A stretch of DNA of 64,000 nt, taken from positions 39,711,819-39,775,818 of the forward strand of contig JAPTYO010000008.1 in NCBI GenBank assembly GCA_036873135.1, written 5' to 3'. A program made the translations under genes and the position numbers. Shown one piece after another: positions 19,932-31,371 of the stretch. The notes under the pieces are model-generated. The model ran no database searches. It saw only the letters and a list, made by a program, of their open reading frames with translations, and was not told the DNA's origin. The DNA comes from Clarkia xantiana subsp. parviflora (lineage: Eukaryota > Streptophyta > Magnoliopsida > Myrtales > Onagraceae). Each line of letters starts with the position of its first letter. Position 1 is the stretch's first letter.

Positions 19932-22900
19932 ATGGCAGGCGTATATGTCATTCATGGGGGTTATGGAGCTGGAGGAGAGTCAGCGAATGCCAGAGAAGCA
20001 TATATGGCAGAGTTATGGGCTCCTACGCCAAAATAAGAACAAGCAGAAGGAAAGAGAGAAGACATAATAGAATTTTCAAGAAGAGACATGGAGCATGTGT
20101 TACCAGACAACAAGGATGCCCTGGTCATAACAATGAAGATCACTGATATGGACATTGGGAGAATCCTAATAGACAGTGGAAGCTCACCCAACATCATTAG
20201 CAAGAAGGTCCTCAACATACTAGGAGTAAGGCCAAGTAGCATAAAACAGGTTCACTCCCCCTTGGTAGGATTTTCAGGAGAGCCAACATACCCACTGGGG
20301 GCAGTCACACTACCTGTGACACTGGGTACAGGCCAGAGGCAGCTAAAGATTGATGTCCCATTCTTCATCACAGAAGAAATGGAGGAGTACAATGGGGTCC
20401 CGGGTACCACTACAATCAACAAGTGGGGTATGGTACCATCAACACTACATCAGAAAATGAAATTCCCCACAGACCAAGGAATAGGGGAAGTAAAAGGTAA
20501 CCAGAAGGTAGCAAGGAAATGTGCAAGGATTGCACTAGGCAAGAGGAAGAAAACAAGAGAAGTCCTACTAGTAGATGAGGACCCAAGAGAAGATCATGGA
20601 AGACCAGCCCCCATGGAGGAACTAAAAGAGATACTCATAGAAGAACCCGATAGGAAGGCCAAAATCGGGACTGCCTTATCTCAGGAAGAGGAAAACCACT
20701 TAGTAGCTTTACTAAGGGAATACAAGGATCTGTTCGCCTGGTCACCAAGCGATATGCCAGGAATATCAGAAGAGGTAATCTCACACAAGCTCAATATAGA
20801 CGCGGCAACGCGACCAACAACACAGAAGGTGAGACCAATGGGAGGAAGCAAAAAGATAGCTATCCAAGAAGAAGAAAAGCTACTAAAGGCAAAGTTCATC
20901 AAAGAAATCAGATTCCAGACATGGGTGGCAAACCCAGTACTGGTAAAGAAGCCGGGGGGAAGTTGGAGAATGTGCATCGACTATCGTGACTTAAACAAAG
21001 CATGCCCAAAGGACTCATATCCGCTACCAAGAATAGATCAGTTAGTGGATGCAACATCAGGTCACCAACTAATGAGCTTCATGGATGCATACTCAGGATA
21101 CAACCAGATAAAAATGGCCCCCGAGGACGCCCCTCACACAGCATTCTATGCTGATAGAGAGATATACCATTACACGGTGATGCCTTTCGGACTCATAAAT
21201 GCTGGAGCAACATATCAAAGAATGGTCAACAAAATCTTTGGGGACATGATAGGGAAGACAATGGAGGCATATGTGGACGATATGATAGTCAAATCCAAAG
21301 AGAAGAAGGACCATGTGGAGAACCTTCGCTCAACATTCGAGAGGATGAGGCAGTACCAAGTCCGTCTAAATCCGAAAAAATGCGCATTTGGGGTGCAATC
21401 AGGAAAATTTTTAGGCTTCATGGTAAGCCAGCGAGGCATAGAGGTAAACCCCGAAAAACTTCAAGCAATTGAAGAAATGCAGTCACCTACGAAGCACAAA
21501 GAGGTTCAACGACTGAACGGGAGATTGGCAGCCCTTAACAGATTCCTATCCAAAATAGGAGACAAGGCATTACCCTTCTTTGAGGTACTAAGGGCAAACA
21601 AGAAATTTGAATGGACACCGAGATGTGAGGAAGCCTTCCAGCAACTCAAGCAACACCTAAAAACACTACCGCCCTTAGCAAAGCCTACACCAGGGGAGCC
21701 CCTCTACCTCTACATCTCCGTGAGCAATGTGGCAGTAAGCTCAGTGCTAATTAAAGAAGAAAACGCTGCACAATTGCCGGTATACTTCGTAAGCAAACAT
21801 TGGCAAAGTATGAGATCAACTACTTGCCAATAGAAAAGTACCTCTATGCACTGATTATATCAGCAAGAAAGTTGAGACCGTATTTTCATGGGCATGAAGT
21901 AACAGTCCTCACAGACCAACCATTGAAACACCTCCTACAGAGACCAGACACATCGGGAAGACTGACCAAATGGGCAATTGAGCTAAGTGAGTTTCGCATT
22001 CATTTCGCCCCAAGAACAGCCATAAAGGGTCAGGCTCTAGCAGATTTTATCGCCGAATTCACTGGAATTAACCCAGACGAAGACTTGGGAGAAGTCAAAA
22101 CTACATGCGAGGCAAGTAGTAGTCAGGAGAAACAATCAGAAGAATTATGGGAGATGCATACTGATGGGTCATCCAACGGAGGAGGTTCAGGTGCAGGCCT
22201 CTTACTATACCCACCAAACAGCGATACACCTATGCGCTATGCCATGGCACTTACCTTTAAGGCAATAAACAATGAGGCTGAGTATGAAGCACTAATAACT
22301 GGCCTGAGAATAGCCAAAGGAGTAGGGGCAAAGCATTTAAGGGTCAAGTGTGATTCTCAACTAGTTGTCAATCAAGTGAAAGGAATCTACACTGCAAAGT
22401 CCGAAAACATGCAGAGATACTTACAGCAAGCCAAGGACCTGATAAAGAGCTTCCAAAGCTTCGACATTGAGTCAGTCCCAAGAGAACAAAACCAAGAGGC
22501 AGACGCCTTAAGTAAACTAGCCTTAGGGGCAGAAGCAGGCAAAGAGGTTCACTTCGTAGAGCAAAGAATGCAATCAGTGATAGAACAAATGGAGGTTCTA
22601 GCAATAGATGAAGCAGAAGCCTGGATGACACCAATGCGACAATACATCATGGAAGGAAAGCTCCCAAAAGATAAGGTGGAAGCAGTCAAGATTGAAAGGA
22701 TGGCTAGGAATTACGCAGTGATGGACAATGAACTCTACAAGAAAGGATACTCCACACCTTTCCTCAAATGCATAGCATACCCAGAAACAGAGAGAGTGCT
22801 TGCAGAACTCCATGAGGGAGATGCGGGGTGCCATGAAGGAGCACGGTCAATAAGCCGAAAGGTCTACAACCTAGGATACTATTGGCCATCAATGAGCAAA

Positions 22901-23854
22901 GAAGTAGCAGACTTGGTACAAAAATGTGATCACTGCCAAAGGTACTCCAGAAATATAACAGCCCCACCAGCAAAGCTAAGCTCCATCTCAGGAGCCTGGC
23001 CTTTCGCGCAATGGGGGATTGATTTGATAGGCCCCCTACCAAAAACAAAAGGTCAGAAGACTTGCATAATTGTTGCAATAGACTACTTATCCAAGTGGAT
23101 AGAAGCAAAGGCAATGGGGAAGACAACAGACGACCAAGTCGTCAATTTCATCCAATCTCACATTGTCTCGAGGTACGGGGTGCCAAGAGCAATAATAAGT
23201 GACAATGGCCCACAATTCAAGAGCAAGAAATTGCAGTGGTATTGCGAAAGACTGAATATAGACCACCGTTTCGCATCAGTAAAGCACCCTCAGACAAACG
23301 GACAGGTAGAATCGGCAAACAAGATAGTGCTAGATGGCCTAAAGAAACGACTCCACGCCACCAAGGGAAGTTGGGTAGATGAGCTGGAAAATGTTCTATG
23401 GGCAGTGCGGACAACACCAAAGATATCCACAGGAGAAACGCCATTTGGCCTAGTGTACGGAACTGAAGCGGTGGCACCAGCAGAAATAGCTGTACAATCA
23501 CTGAGGACCAAGTACTTTGAGGAGCATGAGAACAACAAAGCAAGACTTTTAGATTTAGACATGGTGGAGGATAAAAGGTGGAATTCAGAAGAAGCACAGA
23601 CACGAATGCGCCTTGTCTCAGCAAGATACTACAACCGCCAAGTCAAGGAGAGACAATTCCACGTAGGAGAACTGGTACTAAGAAGGAATGAGTTCTCACA
23701 CTTAGACCAAGTCAGAAAATTATCTCCGAAGTGGGAAGGACCATACAAGATAGCGTCAGTTCCCTACGTAAACGCTTACCGCCTCGAAGATGGGGAGGGG
23801 TATATCTCCACAAACACCTTCAGTGGAGAGCACCTAAAGAAGTACTACGTATAA
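19932..23854 (+). pseudogene. gypsy-2 Pol: protease, RT, two RNase H domains and integrase, with gag deleted
   Basis: An ATG at 19932 opens MAGVYVIHGG, which joins a Gag-like start to the segment normally found between Gag and protease. A TAA at 20034-20036 interrupts; the frame then runs to 21833. Protease LIDSGSSPNII is at about 20167, RT at about 20870-21420 with YVDDMIVKS near 21271. One missing base near 21799 shifts the frame, and 21800-23854 carries the rest: first RNase H, archaeal-type RNase H from MHTDGSS (22156), the integrase HHCC finger (about 22806-22940) and the catalytic D, D and E (near 23020, 23195 and 23305). Residue order and motifs match gypsy-1, but the sequence is clearly diverged, so this is a different family. 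Confidence 0.9.
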
Positions 23855-24005
23855 GAAGAAAGCACAAGCAAAAGACCATATCCTTAGTTTCATATTTCAC
23901 ATTTTGCGTGTTCCAGCTTTCCAAATTTTCAAAAAACAACTTTTGAGAAGGAGAACTCACGAAGTTACTCCAACTCTACAACTATCTTTGATTCCTACAA
24001 AGGAT

Positions 24006-24858
24006 CTATGTAGTTAAAAACTCGTTTCTAGGTCGTAAAAACGCACGTTTTTACGTCTTTACATTAAAAAACGAGTTAAAACGTAACAAAATCGCTTTCT
24101 GAGTAGAAACGGGTAGAAACGCGTGTAGAGTCGTAAAAACGTGTAGAAACGGGTAGAAACGTAAGTTTCTACCGTTTCTAGAATTTTTACCATAATTTAC
24201 TCAAAAAAATTCAAATCTAATAAATTATACCTATAGAAGAATGAAAATTGTATTATTGATCTTATTTAGGGTTAAGTACATGTACATAATATACTAAATA
24301 TATAATAATATAATAAGAAAAATAAAATCCGATAATATATTTTATTCCCTAATAATACCAAACCCAAAAAACTTATCAACCAAACACACGGAAATTTTGT
24401 CATGGATTGTAATTTATGGGCAAATCAACTTTTTATTGACTCAAAACCTATTCATATTGCATTTAAGTTTAACATTCATCGATCATTTAATAATCATAAT
24501 ACTAAAAATCTTAAACTCCATCGACATTCAATTCTATTTTATGTTTCTCAAACCCTAGAATCTTGAATTCTTAATTCATTTGACCCATAAATTCTTCATG
24601 ACAATCTATAAAAGTTGATCACCGTGACGACTGAGGTGACTACTAAAGGGTCCATATTTTAGTAAAAATATGTTATTAACTATAAATAAGTATATTTACT
24701 ATTTTTGTAGTTCTTGTGCATAATTACATTTATAAATTTCATTTCTAATGTTATTTTAGCAAATATGTAGAAACTTACGTTTCTACGTTCCGTTTTTACG
24801 ATCCAACTTTACCTACCCATTTCCGTCTCTACGTAGAAACTCGTTTTTGACTGCATAG
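24006..24858. mobile_element. 853-bp hAT-like non-autonomous DNA transposon inside gypsy-2
   Basis: CAAAGGAT occurs at 23998-24005 and 24859-24866. Between them the ends are imperfect inverted repeats: left CTATGTAGTTAAAAACTCG, right (reversed) CTATGCAGTCAAAAACGAG, followed by further inverted blocks built from GTAGAAACG and CGTAAAAACG. No transposase is encoded; the centre is AT-rich. An 8-bp duplication suits the hAT superfamily, although the terminal bases are not the usual CAG. It is the youngest layer of the nest. Confidence 0.8.
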
Positions 24859-25012
24859 CAAAGGATGTCTTGGTGCACCAAGGCATCCCACGTGTACAAA
24901 AACATGCATGCTCCTAAGGGAGTACAAGTTACTCAAAAGTATTTTCCAGTGAATGTAGTGGTATAATCACGAAGTTATCCTTACACAGATATAACTTCAA
25001 GTCAATGACAGG

Positions 25013-25690
25013 TTCGACGCCCCCAAGAGCGTATCTTGAGAGTAGTTTTCATACTACGACATTCGACGCCCCCAAGAGCGTATCTTGAGAGTAGTTTTCA
25101 TACTACGACATTCGACGCCCCCAAGAGCGTATCTTGAGAGTAGTGTTCATACTACGACCTTCGACGCCCCCAAGAGCGTATCTTGAGAGTAGTTATTACA
25201 CTACGACCTTCGACGCACCAAGAGCGTATCTTGAGAGTGGTTTCCAAAAACTACGAACTTCGACGCCCCCAGGAGCGTATCTTGAGAGTAGTGTTCATAC
25301 TACGACCTTCGACGCCCCCAAGAGCGTATCTTGAGAGTAGTCATTACACTACGAACTTCGACGCACCAAGAGCGTATCTTGAGAGTGGTTTCCAAAAACT
25401 ACGAATTCGACGCCCCCAGGAGCGTATCTTGAGGTAGATTTGCAACCTACCAGATTCGACGCCCCCAAGAGCATATCTTGAGGTAGAAAAAACACTACCA
25501 GTTCGACGCCCCCAAGAGCGTATCTTGAGGTAGATTTCAAACTACCAGTTCGACGCCCACCAGGAGCGTATCTTTGGTCTAACCTGAGCCCTCCGGGAGC
25601 CTATCCTGTGAAACGTTAAGTGCCATCCGAGAGCCTGTCTCGTGAACAGTTTTCGACGCCCACCAAGAGCGTATCTTTGGTCTAACAGTA
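25013..25690. repeat. 49-bp tandem repeat array in gypsy-2
   Basis: Units start TTCGACGCCCCCAAGAGCG and continue with TATCTTGAGAGTAG. Starts at 25013, 25062, 25111, 25160 and 25209 give an exact 49-bp period; later copies vary slightly and decay to about 25690. About 11 good copies. It lies between the pol end and the C-terminal end of the antisense gene. There are no unique spacers. Confidence 0.9.
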
Positions 25691-26070
25691 CAACGTATAC
25701 TGTGTAAGGGGTATCAGAAGAGATCATCACACCATGCTCAGAAGGATACCATGAGAAAGAAATTTCTAAGTAAAGTAATGTGAAGAACAAGTAATGTTTT
25801 TTCTTTATGAAATGGCAGGTATGACATGAAGGAAAGCATGAAAGAAAGATAAATAAAGGAAACACACCAAGGGAAGGGTCCATAACCAAAGAGCCATACA
25901 CAAGGCATAGGGAGACATCATGAGAAGAGATATAAGCACACGGCCATGTATACAACGAGTAGAGACAAGTGTATCAAACAAAGATGGCAACACTAAGAAA
26001 GGTGGAGTTTTAAACTCTAAAGACAACCACAGCTCACAAACACACGAGACTACCACAAGAAATAGGGGTA

Positions 26071-27697
26071 CTATCCCCTCATCTTCGCAATATGCTTAAT
26101 AGCAAAGTCTGACAAATCACCAAGTCGAGAGAAAGGAAAGTCAGGAGCAATCATGTGAATACGCTCAAGAATCTCCTTCAAGGAAATACGTTTCGCCACA
26201 GAGCAGCGAACGTCGATAGCAGCCTGATAAGCGGAGGAGGCCATATACTCAGCGATGGCACACTCCTTCGCCTCCATACGAAACATTTCCTCCAGAGAGA
26301 TTAACTCAGCAGCCCGGAGTGTCTCATCACGATAAGACCTTTGTCTCAACGCCTCAACCTCTTCATTGAGAAGAGCAATGCGACCCCTCCAAGTCTCGGC
26401 ACCGCAAATCGGTGATGCGACTATGCTCCAAACAGCTAATAAGACTGGATTTAAGGGAGACACAAATGTCCTCGTACACCTTCCTCTCCTCAGCAAGATC
26501 AATAGCAAGGGTGGATAAATTAACAAGGTCGGCCATACCCTACAACAAAAACAAAAGATGAGACGGATAACACACGGAGAAGAAATATGCTAAAGGATAA
26601 AACGGTTACATTACAGGAGCATAGCGAGCCAACACATCACGAGCCAACTCATATGTTGCCTCCGACCCTTTGGACAGGGACACACGATCGGCAGGAGGAA
26701 CAGCAGACTGCAGAACACGAACTCCAACCTCAGGAGTTTGCAAAGAAGATTGGTTGTCAAAACGAGCCCCACGCCCATAATAAGGCGCCCACTCAGACCC
26801 AACAATTCCATCAACAGGTGGACGAGACAGCTCCTTCCGACTCAGACGCGGAAGACGAAGTCTACCTATAATAAAGCACAGAGTAAATACCAATGTACAC
26901 TAAGGAAACTCAGAGGCTCAAGGACTCACCAAACAAGGAAGAAGGAAAAGATGGCTCCCGGACCTTCGATTGGGGGGCATCAATATAGAAAGAAGATGGC
27001 ACCCTAACGTCACCACCCTTACCTCCAGTTAGAGAACACCTCCCCGCACCATAGAAAACCGATCTTTTTGCAATCGAAGGTCCGGTCCCAGAATTAACTA
27101 CTCCCACACGTACTGGCCTCTTACTCCTCATCAATCACCGGAGAGTTCTGCTGATCGAAAAAACACAGGCTTAGCCTAAAGAAAACAGAAAGCGAACAGT
27201 GGACAAGAGATACAAACTCATTCCCCTAAAAAGATGGACACAGGGTCAAAAGACAAGAATAGAAAGACGACAAGAAAGACCCCACCAGCCAACAGCCAGA
27301 GGCAGGGGGTAGGGGGAGATAGTAATAACCCCCAGCATAAGGAGACCCCACCAGCCAACAGGTAGAGGCAGGGGGGCAGGGGGAGATAGTAATAACCCCC
27401 AGCATAAGGAGACCCCACCAGCCAACAGGCAGAGGCAGGGGGGCAGGGGGAGATAGTAATAACCCCTAGCATAAGGAGACCCCACCAGCCAACAGGCAGA
27501 GGCAGGGGGGCAGGGGGAGATAGTAATAACCCCCAGCATAAGGAGAGAGACACCACTGGCCAACTAGCAGAGACAGGGGGCAAAAGGAGATAATTATAAT
27601 CCCAATAGGGAGGACTTCGCCCGCCAGTAAGCGGAAACATGAAGGTAAAAAGATGAAAAATGACGAACCAAATAGGACTACATTACCAGGAAGACAT
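26071..27697 (-). pseudogene. Antisense spliced gene of gypsy-2
   Basis: On the minus strand an ATG at 27697 (ATG TCT TCC TG followed by GTAATG) resembles the tiny first exon of the gypsy-1 gene. Coding resumes in pieces at about 27130-26910 and 26890-26615. The last piece ends ...ARYAP and is followed by a 75-bp GT-AG intron (26540-26614, phase 0). The final exon from 26539 opens MADLVNLS and continues as a helical, coiled-coil-like region that ends with the IAPDFPFSRL motif and a TAG at 26071. A frameshift near 26390 breaks the last exon. The motif VLQSAVPPADR before the intron matches LLAGSIPPAYR in gypsy-1 and LLNTSVPPQDR in gypsy-3. Splicing of the 5' part is not resolved. Function is unknown. 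Confidence 0.6.
27281..27600. repeat. 67-bp tandem repeat inside the 5' part of the gypsy-2 antisense gene
   Basis: Four full copies and a partial of a 66-67 bp unit containing CCCACCAGCCAACAGG and GGGGGAGATAGTAATAACCC, at 27281, 27347, 27414 and 27481. It falls between the first ATG and the first recognisable coding exon, so probably in an intron. The long repetitive ORFs it produces on the minus strand are by-products. Confidence 0.85.
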
Positions 27698-28442
27698 ACA
27701 AATCAAGAACGAGACAAGTAAGGAAACGATTGAAGGAGAAGCAGAATTAAGTCCCTCAAGAGCAATGCTTACACAAGAGAAGAAACACGTACCTCAATAC
27801 AACACCCACCCCGAGAAGTAAGTCCGACTGGAAATTCCACCGTCAAAAAGAAAAGAAGGGAAAAGAACAACGAGAATGAGGTAATCACTTGCCCTTTTAT
27901 AGCACAAAGGATTAGGGTTTTTCTAAAGTCGCTAAATCAACACCGTTGAATTTTAGAAAAGAAAATTTCAAGGGACAAGATTCAAAAACTAGTTCCCGTT
28001 AACCACGGTTAAACTCATACTCACCATAGTTAACATCCCCTAAGGTTTATTTCCTAGTATTCCATACTTAGAAAAAAAATTGGCCAAAATTAAATTTTTC
28101 CTCACTTAGATAGAATCCCGGCACGAAGTTGAAGCATAAGTTATTTAGTTGCATTCGTATCACACCCCTGTGCAAGTGTGTATTTTTTGAGTATGCACCT
28201 GTAGCAAAGATAAGTTTATTACTCCTACCGCAGACGGACGCGTGCCTAGGCACACGTCCGTGCTACTCTGACGTTTACAATTCCTCTATCTTATAAGGCG
28301 GGGGGCAGAGTCAGAGGCACGCACCTAAGGGTAAGCGAGCATTCAGACAAGAAGGTAAAATCCCGGTTTCAAATTGCGCGTGTCATACCATCCTAAAATA
28401 GAGTCAATCAAGGGTTAGGCCATTGGTTGACTCGGGGGCATG
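27601..28442. other. Gene-poor 3' end of gypsy-2: antisense promoter region and purine tract
   Basis: Contains the presumed leader and TATA box of the antisense gene. From 27902 to 28442 no coding sequence is seen. The last bases, CGGGGGCATG at 28433-28442, are a likely polypurine tract next to the 3' LTR. Confidence 0.5.
27895..27901 (-). promoter_or_regulatory. TATA box of the gypsy-2 antisense gene
   Basis: Minus strand CTATAAAAGGG about 200 bp upstream of the ATG at 27697. Same placement as in gypsy-1. Confidence 0.55.
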
Positions 28443-29270
28443 TGATGGATATACGCCCAATTTGAACCCGTTGACTTCCAAACCGTTATATTTTTATCGT
28501 CCCATTACCGATTGTAAATCGAAACTTCAACCCGAACACTTCGCGAACACATCAACGGCTCGGACGAGGCCGGAGCGCTCGTCCGGCCGAGGCAAACTCA
28601 CCTAGGTGAGGTTGGGTGGCCACACCCGACCTCCCCTAGGAGAGATCGGGTCAGCCAACCCGATCTCTCCTAGGAGAGATCGGGTCGGCCAACCCGATCT
28701 CTCCTAGGAGGGATGGGGTTGGCCAACCCCATCCTCCTTGGGAGGGGTTGGGTGCCCTCACCCAACCCCTACCCTTGGGGGTCGGATTTCTCCTCCCCCA
28801 AGGGCCCCTGCGCCATTTTCGGACACCCACACTCGGTTCACGTCGCCTACCTTCTCCGTATCCTAAGGTCTTAATTATACGCTTAAAGGTTATTCAATTG
28901 TGTTTAAAGGTTAACGATGTCATTAAGCCACCTTAATGACACCGTTGCCTATAAATACCCCACCTTCACAACTCATTAGGGGATCTTGGCCATTTTGGAC
29001 AATTTAGCTCTGACATCTCTCTAGCTTTATCTCTCTAGAAGAATACTAACTTAGGCATCGGAGAGGGTTCACCAGGCACCACCCCCCCCCCTCCGTGTCT
29101 GGTACTGCCCCTTCTGCAGGGTAGAAGGAGAGAAGAGGCAAAGGAAAGAAGGAAGGAAGGAAGGACACAGGCTAAGGCAAGGCAACTCAGGAATACCGGA
29201 TCACACACATCCCCAGTAAGGAGCGAGATCAAAGCCGACCACCTGTTGACCTAGATCTCATAACCTAACA
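28443..29270 (+). repeat. gypsy-2 3' LTR (828 bp)
   Basis: Identical to the 5' LTR apart from one base that I could find, two fewer hairpin units (34 and 29 bp; array at 28597-28781) and a shorter C run. TATAAATA at 28950-28957. Followed by CCGAC. Confidence 0.95.
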
Positions 29271-29275
29271 CCGAC

Positions 29276-29798
29276 TATGCTCTGTGCTATGAGGGCGGGA
29301 AGTTAGAATTGACCGGTTACAGTGACGCCGACCATGGTGGCGATCCGGATGATCGTAAGTCCACCACAGGGGGAGTGTTCCTCCTTGCTAAAGCCGTCAT
29401 TTCATGGACGAGCAAGAAGCAAACATGTTACGCTGTCAACGATGGAATCGGAATTCGTAGCTCTCTCTAAGAATGCACAGGAAGCAGTCTGGCTGAAAAG
29501 GATTCTTACTGCGCTGCTTAATGATGATGTCGAGAGTAAACCTGTGAAGGTGTTCTCTGACAGTCAGGCAACCATTGCGGCAGTTAAGAATCCAAAGTAC
29601 CAAAGTAGGACCAAACACATTGATGTGAAATATTTTTATGCTAAATCTATGGTAGAAGACAATATAATCACTATGGAATACTTATCCACTGAAAATATGA
29701 TTGCGGACCCATTAACTAAACCACTATGCAGGGAGATATTCGAAAAGCATATAAAACTGCTTGGATTGCGTATGGAGTGGAAATGGCATGTACTGTGA
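29276..29798 (+). pseudogene. copia-1 RNase H and Pol C-terminus, resuming after gypsy-2
   Basis: Resumes exactly where copia-1 broke off. SDADHGGD and KSTTGGVF near 29320-29370 mark the start of the copia RNase H, FSDSQATIAAVKNP near 29555 its later part, and MIADPLTKPL near 29700 the usual end. A frameshift near 29430 relative to copia-2 disrupts it. Stop at 29796-29798. Confidence 0.85.
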
Positions 29799-30795
29799 TA
29801 GCATTTTGATATTAGAAAGTTACATTTTGTAAGCGAAAGAATTGCAACCGAGTTTATGATCAATCGACGTCATAATGTTTTGATTACATCAGATTTACGG
29901 TCTATAAACTAAGTCGTAGGAGGCACAATCCTCTGCCAAACTATGTCGAATGTGAGCCTTACCTAGTCACACAGGTACGGTCGTCTTGTGATGGAGGGAG
30001 ACCTCCACCAAACAAGACTGGCTAAGAGTCAGGGGGATAAACCTGATAAAGCGAGACAGTTATCCCTTTCCTATCAACCCAAAAGGTCCAGGTATGCTAT
30101 CAACGCGTGCTTCATACTACGCGTGCCACGTTCGACCACGAGGTCATAGCTCTGTTGTGCTAGGAAGGAATCCTCGTGATTCTGGTGGGCGCAAACTTCA
30201 TCACCTCGAGCGTGTGATTGATCCCGGGAGCCTTATGAAGAAGCACCTGAAGTATCCTCATGGACTCTGAACTCATACTTAAGGTCAGGCTCAATGCTCG
30301 CTTACCAGCGTACGAGCGTAGTGCTGAACAAAAAGGCCCAGTGAGCACGTCTTGGAAACAAGTTGGGTTTGACTAAGGGTATGGGCGATGGGGATGGTCA
30401 AGTTCACCTATAATTCACCGATTCTTGAATTCACTAGGTGGCCACCAGGTAGATATTAGTTGAATGTTGTGAATACTTGTACGTATGCCTTAGAGAAGTG
30501 TTCCTATGTGGAAACTAGGAAAATGGAGAATTATCATTAGACCTAGTATACAGCGCGGTACAATATATAAATGTTGTTTAAAACAGTTTGATTAAAGAAA
30601 AGGGAATCAACGTTCCGCGGGCGCTACAATACTCCTAACAGATGAGTAGCACGATGCCCGTCGTATCCGCCGGTCGCACGGCAAACTTCTTATGAACTAT
30701 TCGGAAGCCTGGAGCAGATCAAAAGGGAGAAATGTTGATGCGGATTTTGACAACAATACATTAACAGGCACCCTCCCATTCCGGCGAGTGGGAGC
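29799..30795 (+). other. 3' untranslated region of copia-1
   Basis: No ORF of note. Contains AGGGAGAAA near 30724 and GAGTGGGAGC at 30786-30795, either of which could be the polypurine tract. Nothing else recognised. Confidence 0.5.
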
Positions 30796-31371
30796 TGTAA
30801 GCATATGGTGACGGGCGCCGTAATTTGTAGCCCATATGAACTTGTGTAAATGTCACATTAGGGTAATTGGGCCAGACCCAAATCCCAATTGACACGGGAG
30901 ACCGAAAGTTGAGCCTCCCCAAATACATAGGCCAGCCGAATTTATGGTTGGGGTAAAGTGGACTTTTGTCCACTTTACTCCTCCTATAAATAAGAGGTGT
31001 TAGGGAAATTTTAGAGTTAGTCATAATTCCCTCACAAGAGAGTTTTAGAAAGAAAAACCCTCCTCCCATACACAAGGTTTGGCCGAACCATTCCTATCAC
31101 CAAGGGTGTGCCAAATTGATTTCGAGAAAACTCTCCAGAGATCTGTCCTCGTGCCGAGAATCGATCAGAGGCTTTGTGTGGAGCTGCACCACGTAGGGCT
31201 TCTCTAACAAGAATCTCTACAGGTCCCGTCCGGAGGATCGCGAACTCCCTCGAGCAAGGATCTTGGACTACGGTACTTTTGAGGTATGTGTAAACTTTCC
31301 TCTGCGTAATTGATATTACTAGCACATACCATATTTAAGTTTCCGTAGTGATTACTCCCCGTAATCTAACA
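30796..31371 (+). repeat. copia-1 3' LTR
   Basis: TGTAAGCATATGG start, CTAACA end, TATAAATA at 30985-30992. Similar to 12518-13080 and 49039-49635. LINE sequence resumes immediately after it. Confidence 0.88.

Larger units (their letters stand above)
18983..29270 (+). mobile_element. gypsy-2: Tat-type Ty3/gypsy element without gag, nested in copia-1
   Basis: LTRs 18983-19880 and 28443-29270 are flanked by CCGAC. Inside are a primer site, a fused protease-to-integrase reading on the plus strand, an 853-bp hAT-like insertion, tandem repeats, an antisense gene and a purine tract. Outside a hairpin array and a C-tract the LTRs differ at a single base that I could find (near 19494 versus 28886), so insertion is very recent. 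Gag is almost entirely absent and pol has a stop and a frameshift, so transposition most likely depended on proteins from another copy. Confidence 0.94.
12518..31371 (+). mobile_element. copia-1: Ty1/copia LTR retrotransposon, split by gypsy-2
   Basis: The order is 5' LTR (to 13080), tRNA-Met primer site, a 2.2-kb leader, gag, protease, integrase and RT up to 18977. Gypsy-2 then interrupts, and RNase H resumes at 29276, ending with the 3' LTR (30796-31371). The copia order (integrase before RT) is clear. Copia-2 at 49039 is the same family and shows the sequence uninterrupted at the gypsy-2 site. Coding is broken in many places. The left LTR edge is uncertain because homology with the other LTR copies starts only near 12518. 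Confidence 0.9.

Noticed and set aside
25013..25690. Possible CRISPR array
   Set aside because: The 49-bp period is a head-to-tail repeat of the whole unit with no unique spacers, in plant DNA inside a retrotransposon.
27218..27640. Long minus-strand ORFs of 105 and 140 codons rich in Leu, Pro and Cys
   Set aside because: They are produced by the 67-bp tandem repeat read in different frames and show no homology to a membrane protein.
30733..30795. Start of the copia-1 3' LTR at TGTTGATGCGG (30733) instead of TGTAAGC (30796)
   Set aside because: The preceding AGGGAGAAA would make a good purine tract, but the copia-2 5' LTR matches only from TGTAAGC onward. The earlier start is left open but not adopted.
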